In this document: positions 10,122 through 18,940 of the stretch, in pieces
Position numbering within the stretch: the first letter of the stretch is position 1
Layout of the letters: every line of letters begins with the position of its first letter
Origin: Isosphaera sp.
GTDB lineage: Bacteria; Planctomycetota; Planctomycetia; Gemmatales; Gemmataceae
NCBI GenBank assembly: GCA_013822345.1
Contig: PNKH01000035.1
Coordinates: forward strand, 1-63,236
Direction of reading: 5' to 3'
DNA: 63,236 nucleotides
Translations under genes and position numbers: made by a program
Notes under the pieces: model-generated
What the model saw: only the letters and a program-made list of their open reading frames with translations
Databases searched by the model: none
What the model was told of the DNA's origin: nothing

Positions 10122-11738
10122 TCACGGCTTCGGGCCGACCGCGTACAGCGTCTTCTCGGTGGCGACGTACAGCACCCCGCCGGCGACCGCCGGGGTCGAG
10201 CGGATCGCGGTGTCCAGCTCGACTCGGGCGAGCAGGTACTTGTCCGCTACCTGCTTCTGCACCGCCTTGATCACGGCCCGGGCCTCCTTCTGGTTCGCGG
10301 CGTCCCCCGCCGCGTCCACCTCGTCGAACGCCTCCGGCCTCGGGTCGTGTCGGAAGACGAACAGGTCGCCGGCGTCCGACGCCAGGAACACCTTCCCGTC
10401 GGCGTAGTACGGCGAACCCCAGACCCCCGCCTTGGTGTCGTACCGCCAGTAGAGTTCCCCCGTCTTCGCGCTCAGGCAGTGGAGCGGCCCCGCCAGCTCC
10501 GCCACGTACACCACCTCGTCCACGACGCAGGCGGTGGACATGGTCCGGCCGAACCGGAAGTCCCGCGGGGCCCACTTCCGCTTCTCGTCCCCGCCGTACA
10601 CCCAGGCCAGCGCCGACGCCGCGGCCGCCGGGGACACGTCGCCGTCCTTGTTCTTCGCCCCGAACCGGACCGCCCGGTCGAGGTCAAGGCACCAGAAGTG
10701 GGCCGGCCCGGGGCCGTGCTCCGGGTCCTGCCCGGTGCCGACGTACACCCGCCCGCCGTGCACCACCGGGGCGTTGCCCACGAAGTCGTTCCGGGTGCCC
10801 TCGCCGCCGAGGCCGGCGACCGCCCCCTTCGGGTTGCAGTCGAACTTCCACAGGAGCTTGCCGGTCGGCGGGTCGAACGCCCGGAGCCACCCGTCCCCGC
10901 CCGGGAAGATCACCTGCGGGACCGGGTCGGCCGCGTACGACGGGCTCCCCCACTGGCCGTGCATGATGTTCTTCCCGGGCGAGTTGTCCTGCCACAGGAG
11001 CTTCCCGGTCCGGGCGTCCAGGGCGACGAAGCTCGGGGCGTCTGGGGCCGGCACCCGGAGGTGGCCGGCGTCCACCCCGTTCCCGGTGACCACGAACACC
11101 CGGTCGCCGACCACCAGCGGGGACGACCACGCCCGGCCGTGCGGGTGGACCTTCAGCTCCTTCACCAGGTCGAACGACCAGAGGACGTCGGCGTCGGTGG
11201 GGTCCGTGTGCTTCTCGCCCTGGAACCCCTGGTTCCCGTCGGCGAACCCGTTCGCGTCGAGGCACACCACCTCGGCCCGGTTCGTGACGTAGTACACCCG
11301 ACCCCCGACGACCCCCGGGGTGGAGCAGATGCCGTCGTCCGTCGAGTCGGACAGCCGCCCGGCCGGGCGCGATTCGTGGACTGCCTGCCAGAGGAACTTC
11401 CCGGTCGCGGCGTCGAAGCACATGAGCACGTCGAGGTCGGCCGGCTCCGTGTCCCCGTTCCTCAGCCGCACCACGTCCCGCGGGTTCCGCGGCCGGGCGT
11501 TGTTCGTCCCGACGAACACCCGCCCGCCGGCCACCACCGGCTGGGTGTAGCTCTGGCCGCCCAGCTCGGCGGTCCACCGGACGTTCTTGCCGCTCTCGGG
11601 GTTGGGGACGCGGACGCCGGTGTCGGTCCGGTTGGCCATGTTCCGGCCGGGGGTGCCGCCGTACATCGGCCACACCGCCGGCGGCCCCTTCGGGACCGGG
11701 GCGAGCAGCAGGGCCGCGACGACGACGGATGTGATCAC
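10122..11738 (-). CDS. PQQ-like beta-propeller repeat protein, exported
   Basis: The protein has 538 residues from a GTG start at 11738 that has GGAGG eight bases upstream; the longer ORF begins in a palindrome and is rejected. A short signal peptide (ITSVVVAALLLAPVP) leads into repeated blades with the PQQ-propeller pattern, for example FDAATGKFLWQAV, ALDARTGKLLWQD, AFDPPTGKLLWKF and CLSAKTGELYWRY. Blades of this kind fold as an eight-bladed propeller. Family members are quinoprotein dehydrogenases or, more often in planctomycetes, binding proteins lacking cofactor. No cytochrome CxxCH motif is present, so enzymatic activity is uncertain. Confidence 0.88.
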   Translation of the reverse strand: MITSVVVAALLLAPVPKGPPAVWPMYGGTPGRNMANRTDTGVRVPNPESGKNVRWTAELGGQSYTQPVVAGGRVFVGTNNARPRNPRDVVRLRNGDTEPADLDVLMCFDAATGKFLWQAVHESRPAGRLSDSTDDGICSTPGVVGGRVYYVTNRAEVVCLDANGFADGNQGFQGEKHTDPTDADVLWSFDLVKELKVHPHGRAWSSPLVVGDRVFVVTGNGVDAGHLRVPAPDAPSFVALDARTGKLLWQDNSPGKNIMHGQWGSPSYAADPVPQVIFPGGDGWLRAFDPPTGKLLWKFDCNPKGAVAGLGGEGTRNDFVGNAPVVHGGRVYVGTGQDPEHGPGPAHFWCLDLDRAVRFGAKNKDGDVSPAAAASALAWVYGGDEKRKWAPRDFRFGRTMSTACVVDEVVYVAELAGPLHCLSAKTGELYWRYDTKAGVWGSPYYADGKVFLASDAGDLFVFRHDPRPEAFDEVDAAGDAANQKEARAVIKAVQKQVADKYLLARVELDTAIRSTPAVAGGVLYVATEKTLYAVGPKP

Positions 11739-11813
11739 GGCGGCACCTCCGGGGCGGGCGGTGGGCGCATGGTAAGTGAGGTTCGGGCGCGGCTCAAGGG
11801 GCGGGTGTCTTCT

Positions 11814-11873
11814 CGTAGCACAACCGTCCTCGGTTGTGCCCACCTGTGCACAACCGAGGACGGTTGTGCTACG
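11814..11873. repeat. Palindrome, GTAGCACAA family (26-bp arms)
   Basis: Arms 11814-11839 and 11848-11873 are perfect reverse complements. It is the same family as 2794-2857, with a compensated change (AACCG/CGGTT in place of AAGCG/CGCTT) that preserves pairing in both arms. It lies between divergent genes. Confidence 0.9.
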
Positions 11874-11964
11874 GAAGACCGGCGACCCCCGGCCCCACCG
11901 GCCTGCGGTGGTGCCGCCGGCCGCGATGCCTTATCCTGACCGGCGGGCCACGGGAGGGCGGGTC

Positions 11965-14601
11965 ATGCTGTGGGTGCTGCGGTGGGCCGGGTGGGCGCTG
12001 CTCCGGTTCGTCTTCTCCCTCCGCTACCGCGTCAAGGTGGTCGGCAAACCGGAGGTGTTCGCCAAACCCGGGCCGTACCTGATCCTCCCGAACCACCCCG
12101 GGCTGGTCGACCCGCCGCTCCTCATCACCCACCTGTGGCCGGCGTTCCGGATGCGGCCGCTCTTGCTCGAGACGAACTTCCAGAACCCGATCACCGCCCC
12201 GTTCGGCTGGCTCCTCCGCGCCATCAAGATGCCGGACACGTCGAAGCCGAGCGCCGAGGTGAAGGCGCGGGCCGAGGACGCGGCCGCCGGGGTGGTCGCG
12301 GCGCTGCAGGCCGGGGAGAACGTCATTCTGTGGCCGGGCGGGAAACTGTCGCGGGACGGGTCGGAGCGGATCGGCGGGGCCCGGACCGCCGCCGACGTGC
12401 TCGCCGCCGTCCCGGGCGTCACCGTGGTGATGGCCCGCACCCGCGGCGTGTACGGCAGCATGTTCAGCTTCGCCGACACCGAGCCGTTCGTCCTCAGCGG
12501 GCTGCTCCGCGGGGTCAAGCTGCTGGTCGCGAACCTGCTGTTCTTCGCCCCGCGCCGCCGGGTCACCGTCACCCTGGAGGCGTTCACCGCGGACGAGCGG
12601 CCGCCGCTCCCGACCCGGGCCGCGGTCAACACCTGGCTGGAGCGGTGGTACAACGCCGACACCCCGCGCGAGGAGCCGACGTTCGTCCCCCGCCACTTCC
12701 TGTTCGGCCCGCGCACCCACACCTTCCCGCCGCGGCCGGCCGCCCGCGAGTTCGACCTGTCGAAGGTGACCGCCGAGACGAAGGCGGCGGTCGCCCAGAT
12801 CTTCGAGGAGAAGCTCGGCCGGCCGCTCCCGGCGGACGTCGCCGCCGACACCACCTTCGCCCAGATCGGGGTGGACAGCCTGGAGGCGATGGAGGTGACG
12901 CTCGGGGTGGAGCAGCGGTTCGGGTTCACCGGCGACGGCACCCCGAAGGCGGTCGGCGAGCTGTGGGCGCTGGCCGCCGGCTTGCAGGAGTCCGCCCCGC
13001 CGAAGCCGCCGCCGGCCGGGTGGTTCGACCGCGACCCGGATGACAGCCCGCTGTCAATCCCCGGGGAGACGGTGGCCGCGGCGTTCCTGAACCAGGCGTT
13101 CGCCCGCCGCAAGTTGGTGATCGTCGCCGACGACCTCGCCGGGGGCGTGACCTACGAGCGGCTGGTGGTCGGGGCGGGGGTGATGGCGGCGCGGTTCCGG
13201 CCGATCGAGGCGGCGAACGTCGGGCTGATGCTCCCGGCGTCGGTGGCGTGCGACCTGGCGTTCCTCGGGCTGACGCTCGCCGGGAAGGTGCCGGTGGTGC
13301 TGAACTGGACGACCGGGCCGGCGAACCTGGCCCACGCGGTGAAGGTCGCCGGGCTGACCCACGTCGTCACCTCGAAGGCGTTCGTCGACCGGGTCCGCGC
13401 CGAGGTCCCCGGCGCACAACTGATCTTCCTCGAAGAGTTGCGGGACGGGGTCGGGACGTTCGAGAAGCTGCGGCGGCTCGTGGCGGTGCGGTGGTTCGGC
13501 GGGTGGACGCGGCGGCGGATGCTCGGGCGGCTGAACGCCGACCCGCACAAGCCAGCGGTGATCCTGTTCACCAGTGGGAGCGAGAAGGCCCCGAAGGCGG
13601 TCCCGCTGACCCACGCGAACATCATCAGCGACCAGCGCGGCTGCATCGACGCCCTGAAGGTCCGCCGGGACAACACGGCGATCGGGTTCCTGCCGATGTT
13701 CCACAGCTTCGGGCTGACGGTCACGGGACTCCTGCCGCTGTTCGTCGGGGTGCGGATCGTCCACCACCCGGACCCGACGGACGCCGGCGGGCTGGTGCGG
13801 AAGATCGCCGCGTACAAGCCGTCGCTGATCGCCGGCACCCCGACGTTCCTCGGGTTCATCCTCGACCGGGCGAAGGGCGACCAACTCCACTCGCTGCGGA
13901 TCGTGATCGTCGGGGCCGAGAAGTGTCCGCCGCAGGTGTTCGAGAAGGCGAAGGAGTTGGCCCCGCACGCCGAGGTGCTGGAGGGGTACGGGGTGACGGA
14001 GTGCTCGCCGGTGGTGAGCGTGAACCGCCCGGGCCAGGTGAAGCCGGGGACGATCGGCGACCCGCTCCCGAACGTGGAGGTGTGCGTCACCGACCTGGAG
14101 ACGAAGGAGGTGCTGCCGCGCGGCAGGATGGGGATGCTGCACGTCGCCGGGCCGACCGTGTTCCCCGGGTACCTGGGGCACGACGGCCCGCCGCCGTTCG
14201 AGCAGGTCGGCGGGAAGAGGTGGTACGTGACCGGCGACCTGGCGGAGGTGGACCCGACCGGGGCGGTGGTGTTCCACGGCCGGCTGAAGCGGTTCCTGAA
14301 GGCCGGCGGGGAGATGATCTCGCTGCCGGCGCTGGAGGAGCCGTTCGCCAAGAAGTACCCGCCGACGGACGCCGGCCCGCGGGTGGCGGTGGAGGGGGTG
14401 GAGACGCCGGCGGGGCGACGGGTGGTGCTGTTCACGACGGAGGACGTGCCGCTCCGGGACGCGAACGCCCTGCTGCAGGCGGAGGGGTTCCGCGGGGTGA
14501 TGCGGCTGGACGAGGTGCGGAGGGTGGACGCGCTGCCGGTGCTCGGGACCGGGAAGACGGACTACAAGGTGCTGCGGGCGCTGGTCGAGAAGGCGGGGTG
14601 A
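11965..14601 (+). CDS. Three-domain acyltransferase / acyl carrier / acyl-ACP synthetase fusion
   Basis: The protein has 878 residues from the ATG at 11965 with GGGAGG upstream. Residues 1-235 are a PlsC-type acyltransferase with the HPGLVD (H-x4-D) motif at 44-49. Residues 265-345 are an acyl-carrier module with GVDSLE, Ser305 being the phosphopantetheine site. Residues 365-878 are an AMP-binding ligase with the phosphate loop TSGSEKAPK (536-544), YGVTE and WYVTGD. The ends match Aas, which re-acylates lysophospholipid with acyl-ACP, but here the carrier is built in. It would activate a fatty acid, load its own carrier and transfer the chain to a lysolipid at the membrane. Confidence 0.88.
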   Translation: MLWVLRWAGWALLRFVFSLRYRVKVVGKPEVFAKPGPYLILPNHPGLVDPPLLITHLWPAFRMRPLLLETNFQNPITAPFGWLLRAIKMPDTSKPSAEVKARAEDAAAGVVAALQAGENVILWPGGKLSRDGSERIGGARTAADVLAAVPGVTVVMARTRGVYGSMFSFADTEPFVLSGLLRGVKLLVANLLFFAPRRRVTVTLEAFTADERPPLPTRAAVNTWLERWYNADTPREEPTFVPRHFLFGPRTHTFPPRPAAREFDLSKVTAETKAAVAQIFEEKLGRPLPADVAADTTFAQIGVDSLEAMEVTLGVEQRFGFTGDGTPKAVGELWALAAGLQESAPPKPPPAGWFDRDPDDSPLSIPGETVAAAFLNQAFARRKLVIVADDLAGGVTYERLVVGAGVMAARFRPIEAANVGLMLPASVACDLAFLGLTLAGKVPVVLNWTTGPANLAHAVKVAGLTHVVTSKAFVDRVRAEVPGAQLIFLEELRDGVGTFEKLRRLVAVRWFGGWTRRRMLGRLNADPHKPAVILFTSGSEKAPKAVPLTHANIISDQRGCIDALKVRRDNTAIGFLPMFHSFGLTVTGLLPLFVGVRIVHHPDPTDAGGLVRKIAAYKPSLIAGTPTFLGFILDRAKGDQLHSLRIVIVGAEKCPPQVFEKAKELAPHAEVLEGYGVTECSPVVSVNRPGQVKPGTIGDPLPNVEVCVTDLETKEVLPRGRMGMLHVAGPTVFPGYLGHDGPPPFEQVGGKRWYVTGDLAEVDPTGAVVFHGRLKRFLKAGGEMISLPALEEPFAKKYPPTDAGPRVAVEGVETPAGRRVVLFTTEDVPLRDANALLQAEGFRGVMRLDEVRRVDALPVLGTGKTDYKVLRALVEKAG

Positions 14602-14668
14602 GGCGGGTTGCGAACCGGCCCCGGATCGGGTGGAATAAGGTCGTCGCGCCCCACGCCCCGGGTGCCCC

Positions 14669-14965
14669 ATGCCGGACTGGCTGGTCAACATCCTGTCGCA
14701 GTTCCCGATCGTCGTGGTGGTCGGGCTGGTGGCGTGGTTCGCGTACAAGGAGGTGCGGGCCCGGCACGCCGGGGAGGTCGAGCGGCTCGAGGCCGGCCAC
14801 CAGGCGCAGGTGCGAACCCTCGAAGCGGCGTTGGACCGGCTCCTGGAGGCGAAGGACAAGGAAATCGCTCGGCTGAGCAAGCAGCACCGCGCCGACATGC
14901 AGAAGCTGACCCGGAAGGTGGACGACCTGATCGAGCGGCTGGACGGCCGCGGGGGTGGGACGTGA
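14669..14965 (+). CDS. Small single-span membrane protein with coiled coil
   Basis: The protein has 98 residues. Residues 8-25 (LSQFPIVVVVGLVAWFAY) form one membrane span. The remainder is a continuous charged helix (EVERLEAGHQAQVRTLEAAL) predicted to be a coiled coil. No catalytic motif is present and the function is unknown. Its TGA overlaps the GTG start of the next gene by four bases (GTGA), so the two are probably translated together and may act together. Confidence 0.75.
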   Translation: MPDWLVNILSQFPIVVVVGLVAWFAYKEVRARHAGEVERLEAGHQAQVRTLEAALDRLLEAKDKEIARLSKQHRADMQKLTRKVDDLIERLDGRGGGT

Positions 14966-15384
14966 TCGAGCAACTCGCCGGCCCGCTGGCCTCGGCGGCC
15001 GTCCTCATCGGGGTGATCGTGTACTCCGCGTGGCGGGCCCGCCGCGAGTCGACGGCCCTCACCGACCGCGCCCTGGCCGCGTCGGCCGCCCTCACGGCCG
15101 CCACCATCGCGAGGCTGCGGGCGACGGCCGCCCGCGAGCCGGCCGACGAGCCCGAACCGGTCGGCGAGCTGGGGCCGATCCGGGCCGCGTTCGGCTCCTT
15201 CGTCCGGGACGACGACCTGGCCCTCCTCCGCCAGACGCTCGGGGCCGGGCAGCCGGTCGAGGACGCCGGCCGGGCGCTCGGTCTGTCCCCGGAACAGTCC
15301 CGGGCCCGCTTCGCCGAAGCCCTCGGCCGCCTCCGCGCGTTCGCCGCCGCGGCCGAGGGGTTCGCCCCGCCCGCCGGCCCCTGA
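14962..15384 (+). CDS. Membrane-anchored small protein with sigma-region-4-like HTH
   Basis: The protein has 140 residues with a GTG start at 14962, overlapping the previous stop. A span at about residues 5-22 (PLASAAVLIGVIVYSAW) is followed by an alanine-rich helix, and a C-terminal block (residues about 83-130) reads like the helix-turn-helix of sigma-70 region 4: DDLALLRQTLG, then EDAGRALGLSPEQSRARF and ALGRLRAF. No sigma region 2 is present, so it is not a sigma factor. It might be a membrane-tethered DNA-binding protein. The HTH reading rests on pattern only. Confidence 0.6.
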   Translation: MIEQLAGPLASAAVLIGVIVYSAWRARRESTALTDRALAASAALTAATIARLRATAAREPADEPEPVGELGPIRAAFGSFVRDDDLALLRQTLGAGQPVEDAGRALGLSPEQSRARFAEALGRLRAFAAAAEGFAPPAGP

Positions 15385-15426
15385 CCCGCCCGGCCCGCGA
15401 TTCCCCGGACTTTCCCTCAAGTTCCC

Positions 15427-15454
15427 TTGCGTGCCCGCCGGCGGCCGGTATAAG
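15427..15454 (+). promoter_or_regulatory. Candidate sigma-70-type promoter of the parvulin gene
   Basis: TTGCGT at 15427-15432 and TATAAG at 15449-15454 are separated by 16 bases and stand out in very GC-rich surroundings. The start codon is at 15488, and GGAGGG at 15476-15481 serves as ribosome site. Confidence 0.45.
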
Positions 15455-15487
15455 CCGCCGGCCGACCAGCACACGGAGGGACCGGGC

Positions 15488-16528
15488 ATGAGCCTCGCAG
15501 GGATCGCGGGCCGGGGGTGGGTGCGGGCGCTCGGGGTGGCCGGGGCGGCCGCCGCCGGGTACGTCTTCGGGGTCACCGCCGACCGGGTCACCGCCCAGCC
15601 GGCGGCCGCCCCGCCGGCGGCGGACAAGCGGGTCGTCGCGTACATCTACGGCACCACCCCGGTCACCCGGGAGGAGCTGGGCGACTTCCTGATCGCCCGC
15701 GGCGGGCACGAGAAGCTCGACCTCGTCGTCAACAAGAAGATCATCGACCTCGAGGCCGCCCGCCGCGGGCTGACGGTCACCGCCCTGGAGGTCCAGGCCG
15801 CCCTGGCCGAGGACGTCCGCGGGATGGGGATCGAGCTGAAGGACTTCGAGAGGCACATCCTCCCGCGGTACGGCAAGACCCTGTTCGAGTGGACCGAGGA
15901 CGTGGTCCGGCCCCGCATCCTGCTCGGGAAGATGTGCAAGGACCGGGTGAAGGTGACCGAGGACGACCTCCAGAAGGCGTTCGCCAACCGGCACGGGGAG
16001 CGGCGGCAGGCGAAGATCATCTGTTGGAGTAGCCAGGACCTGAAGGTCGCCCAGAAGCAGTGGGCCGAGGCCCGGGCCGGGGAGACCCAGGCGGAGCGGG
16101 ACGCGAACTTCGACCGCGTCGCCCGGATGCAGGCCGACCCGAACCTGGCCGCGTCCGCCGGCCTCGTCGCCCCGCTCGGCCAGTTCCCGGACGTCGAGGA
16201 CGACCGGTGCACCAAGGTGCTGTTCTCCCTGAAGGTGGGGGAGATGAGCGAGCTGTTCGAGACCCCGGCCGGGGTGATGTGCGTCAAGCTGGTGGCGGTC
16301 ATCCCCCCGGACCCGAAGGCGAAGCTGGAAGGCGCCCTCCGGGACGGGCTGAAGAAGGAGGTGGAGGACAAGAAGCTGTCGGCCGAGATCCCGAAGTTCT
16401 TCACCGACCTGAAGAAGGCCGCCCAACCGATCCTGCTCCTGAAGGGCGCCCCGACCGCCGCCGAGAACCGCGAGGGGGTGCGGCAGATCATCGAGACCGG
16501 CGGCCTCAACCCGACCCCGAAGCCGTGA
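15488..16528 (+). CDS. Parvulin-type (PpiC/SurA-like) peptidyl-prolyl isomerase, exported
   Basis: The protein has 346 residues from the ATG at 15488. An N-terminal hydrophobic segment (VAGAAAAGYVFGVTA) serves as signal or anchor. Residues about 50-130 form a SurA/trigger-like helical arm, and residues about 150-270 are a PPIC-like domain, seen in the RVKVTEDDLQKAF lead, the LGQFPDVED strand, FSLKVGEMSELFETPAG and the closing VKLVAVIPP. It would assist folding of exported or outer-membrane proteins. The core is degenerate relative to classical PpiC, so chaperone rather than isomerase activity is possible. Confidence 0.82.
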   Translation: MSLAGIAGRGWVRALGVAGAAAAGYVFGVTADRVTAQPAAAPPAADKRVVAYIYGTTPVTREELGDFLIARGGHEKLDLVVNKKIIDLEAARRGLTVTALEVQAALAEDVRGMGIELKDFERHILPRYGKTLFEWTEDVVRPRILLGKMCKDRVKVTEDDLQKAFANRHGERRQAKIICWSSQDLKVAQKQWAEARAGETQAERDANFDRVARMQADPNLAASAGLVAPLGQFPDVEDDRCTKVLFSLKVGEMSELFETPAGVMCVKLVAVIPPDPKAKLEGALRDGLKKEVEDKKLSAEIPKFFTDLKKAAQPILLLKGAPTAAENREGVRQIIETGGLNPTPKP

Positions 16529-16540
16529 CCGGCCGGGCCC

Positions 16541-16657
16541 CGTAGCACAACCGGGCCGTGTCTCCGTTCCGCCGCTTGCGGCGTTGCGCTCGGTAGCGCA
16601 ACGCCGCAAGCGGCGGAACGGAGACACGACCAGCAACCGAGGACGGTTGTGCTACGG
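16541..16657. repeat. Nested palindrome: one element interrupted by another
   Basis: The outer ends (CGTAGCACAACC and GGTTGTGCTACG) belong to the GTAGCACAA family. Between them lies a second palindrome with arms from about 16555 to 16589 and 16594 to 16628 (CGTGTCTCCGTTCCGCC and its complement). The left outer arm is cut short after CAACC while the right arm keeps AACCGAGGACGGTT, as expected if the inner element inserted into the outer one. Confidence 0.8.
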
Positions 16658-16700
16658 GGCCGCCGTCTGCTACCATCAGGCTCCCCACCCGGAGCCCGCC

Positions 16701-17756
16701 ATGCGACCCCACCTCGTCCTCCTCGTCCTGGCGCTCGCCGCCCCCGCCCGGGCCGCCGACCCGCTCCCGCCCGACCAGGCCAAGGCCGCCTTCCTCAAGC
16801 TCCTCGACCGGCCGAAGGTGCCGGCCGACGTGACCGGCACGTCCCGGAAGACCGAGGGCGAGTTCACCACCGAGCGGTGGTCGTTCGCCAGCGAGAAGAA
16901 GGCGGACGGCACGGTCGAGCGCGTCCCGGTGCTGCAGGTGTCGCCGGCCAAGGCGAGGGGGCCGCTCCCGGTGGTGATCGTCCTCCACGGCACCGGCGGG
17001 AGCAAGGACGGGGTGAAGTCGTGGCTCGAGGACTTCGCCCGGCAGGGGGTGATCGGCATCGCGATCGACGCCCGGTACCACGGCGACCGGGTGCCGGGGG
17101 TGAAGGGGTCGGCGGCCTACGTCGAGGCGATCACCCGGGCGTGGCAGGCCCCGGCCGGGAAGCCGCACGAGCACCCGTTCTACTACGACACCGTCTGGGA
17201 CCTGTGGCGGCTCGTCGACGTGCTGCAGACCCGGGACGACATCGACCCGAAGCGGATCGGGATGCTCGGCATCTCGATGGGCGGGATCCAGACGTGGCTG
17301 GCGGCGTCGGTGGACGACCGGGTGGCGGTGGCGGCCCCGCTGATCGGGGTGCAGAGCTTCCGGTGGAGCCTGGAGAACGACACGTGGCAGGGGCGGGCGA
17401 AGACGATCCAGGCGGCCCACGACGCGGCGGCCAAGGACCTCGGCGAGCCGGCCGTCAACCAGAAGGTGTGCCGGGAGTTGTGGGGCAAGGTGATCCCGGG
17501 GATCACCGGCGACTTCGACTGCCCGAACCTCATCCCCTTGTTCGCCGGCCGGCCGCTGTTCATCGCGAACGGGGACATGGACGCGAACTGCCCCATCGGC
17601 GGGGCGCGGGTGGCGATCAAGGCGGCGGAGGAGGCGTTCGCGAAGTCCGGGGCGAAGGACAAGCTGGTGGTGCGGGTGAACGCCGGGGTCGGGCACAAGG
17701 TGACGGACGAGGACCGGAAGGAAGCGCTCGCGTTCTGCGTGAAGTGGCTGAAGTAA
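16701..17756 (+). CDS. Exported alpha/beta hydrolase (dienelactone hydrolase/esterase-like)
   Basis: The protein has 351 residues with a cleavable signal peptide (MRPHLVLLVLALAAPARA). The hydrolase fold shows VVIVLHGTGGSKDG for the oxyanion loop (91-104), GISMGG with the nucleophile Ser192, and a late histidine in VGHKVTDED (about 332). An acid residue is likely in ANGDMDANCP. Substrates in this family range from carbohydrate acetyl esters to peptides, so specificity cannot be read. GGAG lies upstream of the ATG; an earlier in-frame start inside the palindrome is rejected. Confidence 0.88.
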   Translation: MRPHLVLLVLALAAPARAADPLPPDQAKAAFLKLLDRPKVPADVTGTSRKTEGEFTTERWSFASEKKADGTVERVPVLQVSPAKARGPLPVVIVLHGTGGSKDGVKSWLEDFARQGVIGIAIDARYHGDRVPGVKGSAAYVEAITRAWQAPAGKPHEHPFYYDTVWDLWRLVDVLQTRDDIDPKRIGMLGISMGGIQTWLAASVDDRVAVAAPLIGVQSFRWSLENDTWQGRAKTIQAAHDAAAKDLGEPAVNQKVCRELWGKVIPGITGDFDCPNLIPLFAGRPLFIANGDMDANCPIGGARVAIKAAEEAFAKSGAKDKLVVRVNAGVGHKVTDEDRKEALAFCVKWLK

Positions 17757-17766
17757 GGGGCGGTGG

Positions 17767-17834
17767 CCCGGCGAACCCCGACCGTCAGGGAGGGGGTGAC
17801 GTCACCCCCTCCCTGACGGTCGGGGTTCGCCGGG
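17767..17834. repeat. Perfect 68-bp palindrome without a loop
   Basis: Positions 17767-17800 are the exact reverse complement of 17801-17834, with the axis at GTGAC|GTCAC. It fills most of the gap between two co-directional genes. There is no T-tract. Confidence 0.95.
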
Positions 17835-17850
17835 CTTGGGGTTGCAACCG

Positions 17851-18858
17851 ATGTCGCTCGCCGTCGCCACGCCGACCGTCGCCCCACCCCGGGTCCCGGG
17901 GCTGGGGTTCGCCGCCGGGTTCGTCGGGATCGCCGTCCTCGGGGCGGGGCTGTCCGGGGCGCTGCCGGTCGCGTTCTCGATCGCCACCGTGTTCCTGTTC
18001 GCCGGCCCGCACAACTGGCTCGAAGCCCGGTACGCCCTCGGCCGCTTACCCGCCCGCGCCGGCAAGCTCCGCGGCTTCTTCCTCGTCTCCCTCGCCGGCA
18101 TCCTCGGCCTCACCGCCTCGTTCGTCGCCCTCCCACTGCTGCCCGACGAGCACCTCGGGACCGCCTACGCCGGGTGGAACACCGCGTTCGTGTTCTGGGT
18201 GGCGACCCTCACCTGGATGCGGTCGCGGACGAACCCGCGGTTCGACGGCGGGTGGGTGTGGCCGCTCGCGTGCCTCGTCTGTGCCGGGGTGTGGCTGAAC
18301 CCGCTGGCCCTGAACGTCGCCCTCGTCTACCTCCACCCGCTCGTCGCCCTGTGGCTCCTCGACCGCGAACTCACCCGCTCCCGGCCGGCGTGGCGGCGGA
18401 CGTACCGGGTCGCCGCGCTGTGCGTCCCGCTGCTGCTCGTCGGGCTGTGGTGGCACCTCCGCGACGCCCCGGACCTGCCCGGCTCGGACCTGGTCACCGA
18501 CCACCTGCGGGACGCGATCGTGAACCACTCCGGGGCGTGGTTCCTGGACGGCGTCTCGACCCACTTCCTCGTCGCCGCCCACACCTTCCTGGAGCTGGTG
18601 CATTACGGGGTGTGGGTGCTGCTGATCCCGCTCGTCGGGATGCGGGCGCGGCCGTGGGAGCTGCACACGATCCCGGCGGCCCGGCGGAACCGCACCTGGA
18701 ACCGGGCGGTCGGCGGGTTCCTGCTGTTCGGGGTGGGCGTGGTGCTGGTGCTGTGGGCGTGCTTCCTGCTCGACTACGGCACCACCCGGAAGGTGTACTT
18801 CGCGGTGGCGATGCTGCACGTCCTGGCCGAGGTGCCGTTCCTGCTCCGGATGACGTGA
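17851..18858 (+). CDS. Polytopic membrane protein with conserved-looking histidines
   Basis: The protein has 335 residues; the ATG at 17851 is preferred to an earlier TTG that lies in the palindrome. Eight or so hydrophobic spans are visible from GFAAGFVGIAVLGAGLSG to VVLVLWACFLLDYG. Histidines occur at the ends of spans in patterns such as FAGPHNWLEARY, YLHPLVALWLLDREL, AAHTFLELVHYG and AMLHVLAEVPF, suggesting a metal-binding membrane enzyme. I do not recognise the family; a diiron or heme-type oxygenase is a guess. A GC palindrome separates it from the small membrane protein that follows. Confidence 0.7.
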   Translation: MSLAVATPTVAPPRVPGLGFAAGFVGIAVLGAGLSGALPVAFSIATVFLFAGPHNWLEARYALGRLPARAGKLRGFFLVSLAGILGLTASFVALPLLPDEHLGTAYAGWNTAFVFWVATLTWMRSRTNPRFDGGWVWPLACLVCAGVWLNPLALNVALVYLHPLVALWLLDRELTRSRPAWRRTYRVAALCVPLLLVGLWWHLRDAPDLPGSDLVTDHLRDAIVNHSGAWFLDGVSTHFLVAAHTFLELVHYGVWVLLIPLVGMRARPWELHTIPAARRNRTWNRAVGGFLLFGVGVVLVLWACFLLDYGTTRKVYFAVAMLHVLAEVPFLLRMT

Positions 18859-18865
18859 GGGTCTT

Positions 18866-18933
18866 CCCTGGACCGCGGGCGTCCCGCCCGCTCTTCAGCC
18901 GGAAGCAGCGGGCGGGACGCCCGCGGTCCAGGG
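18866..18933. repeat. Intergenic inverted repeat (27-bp arms)
   Basis: Arms 18866-18892 and 18907-18933 (CCCTGGACCGCGGGCGTCCC and complement) flank a 14-base loop. It lies between two co-directional membrane-protein genes, and the right arm ends just before the ribosome site of the second gene. Confidence 0.9.
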
Positions 18934-18940
18934 GGAGCCC

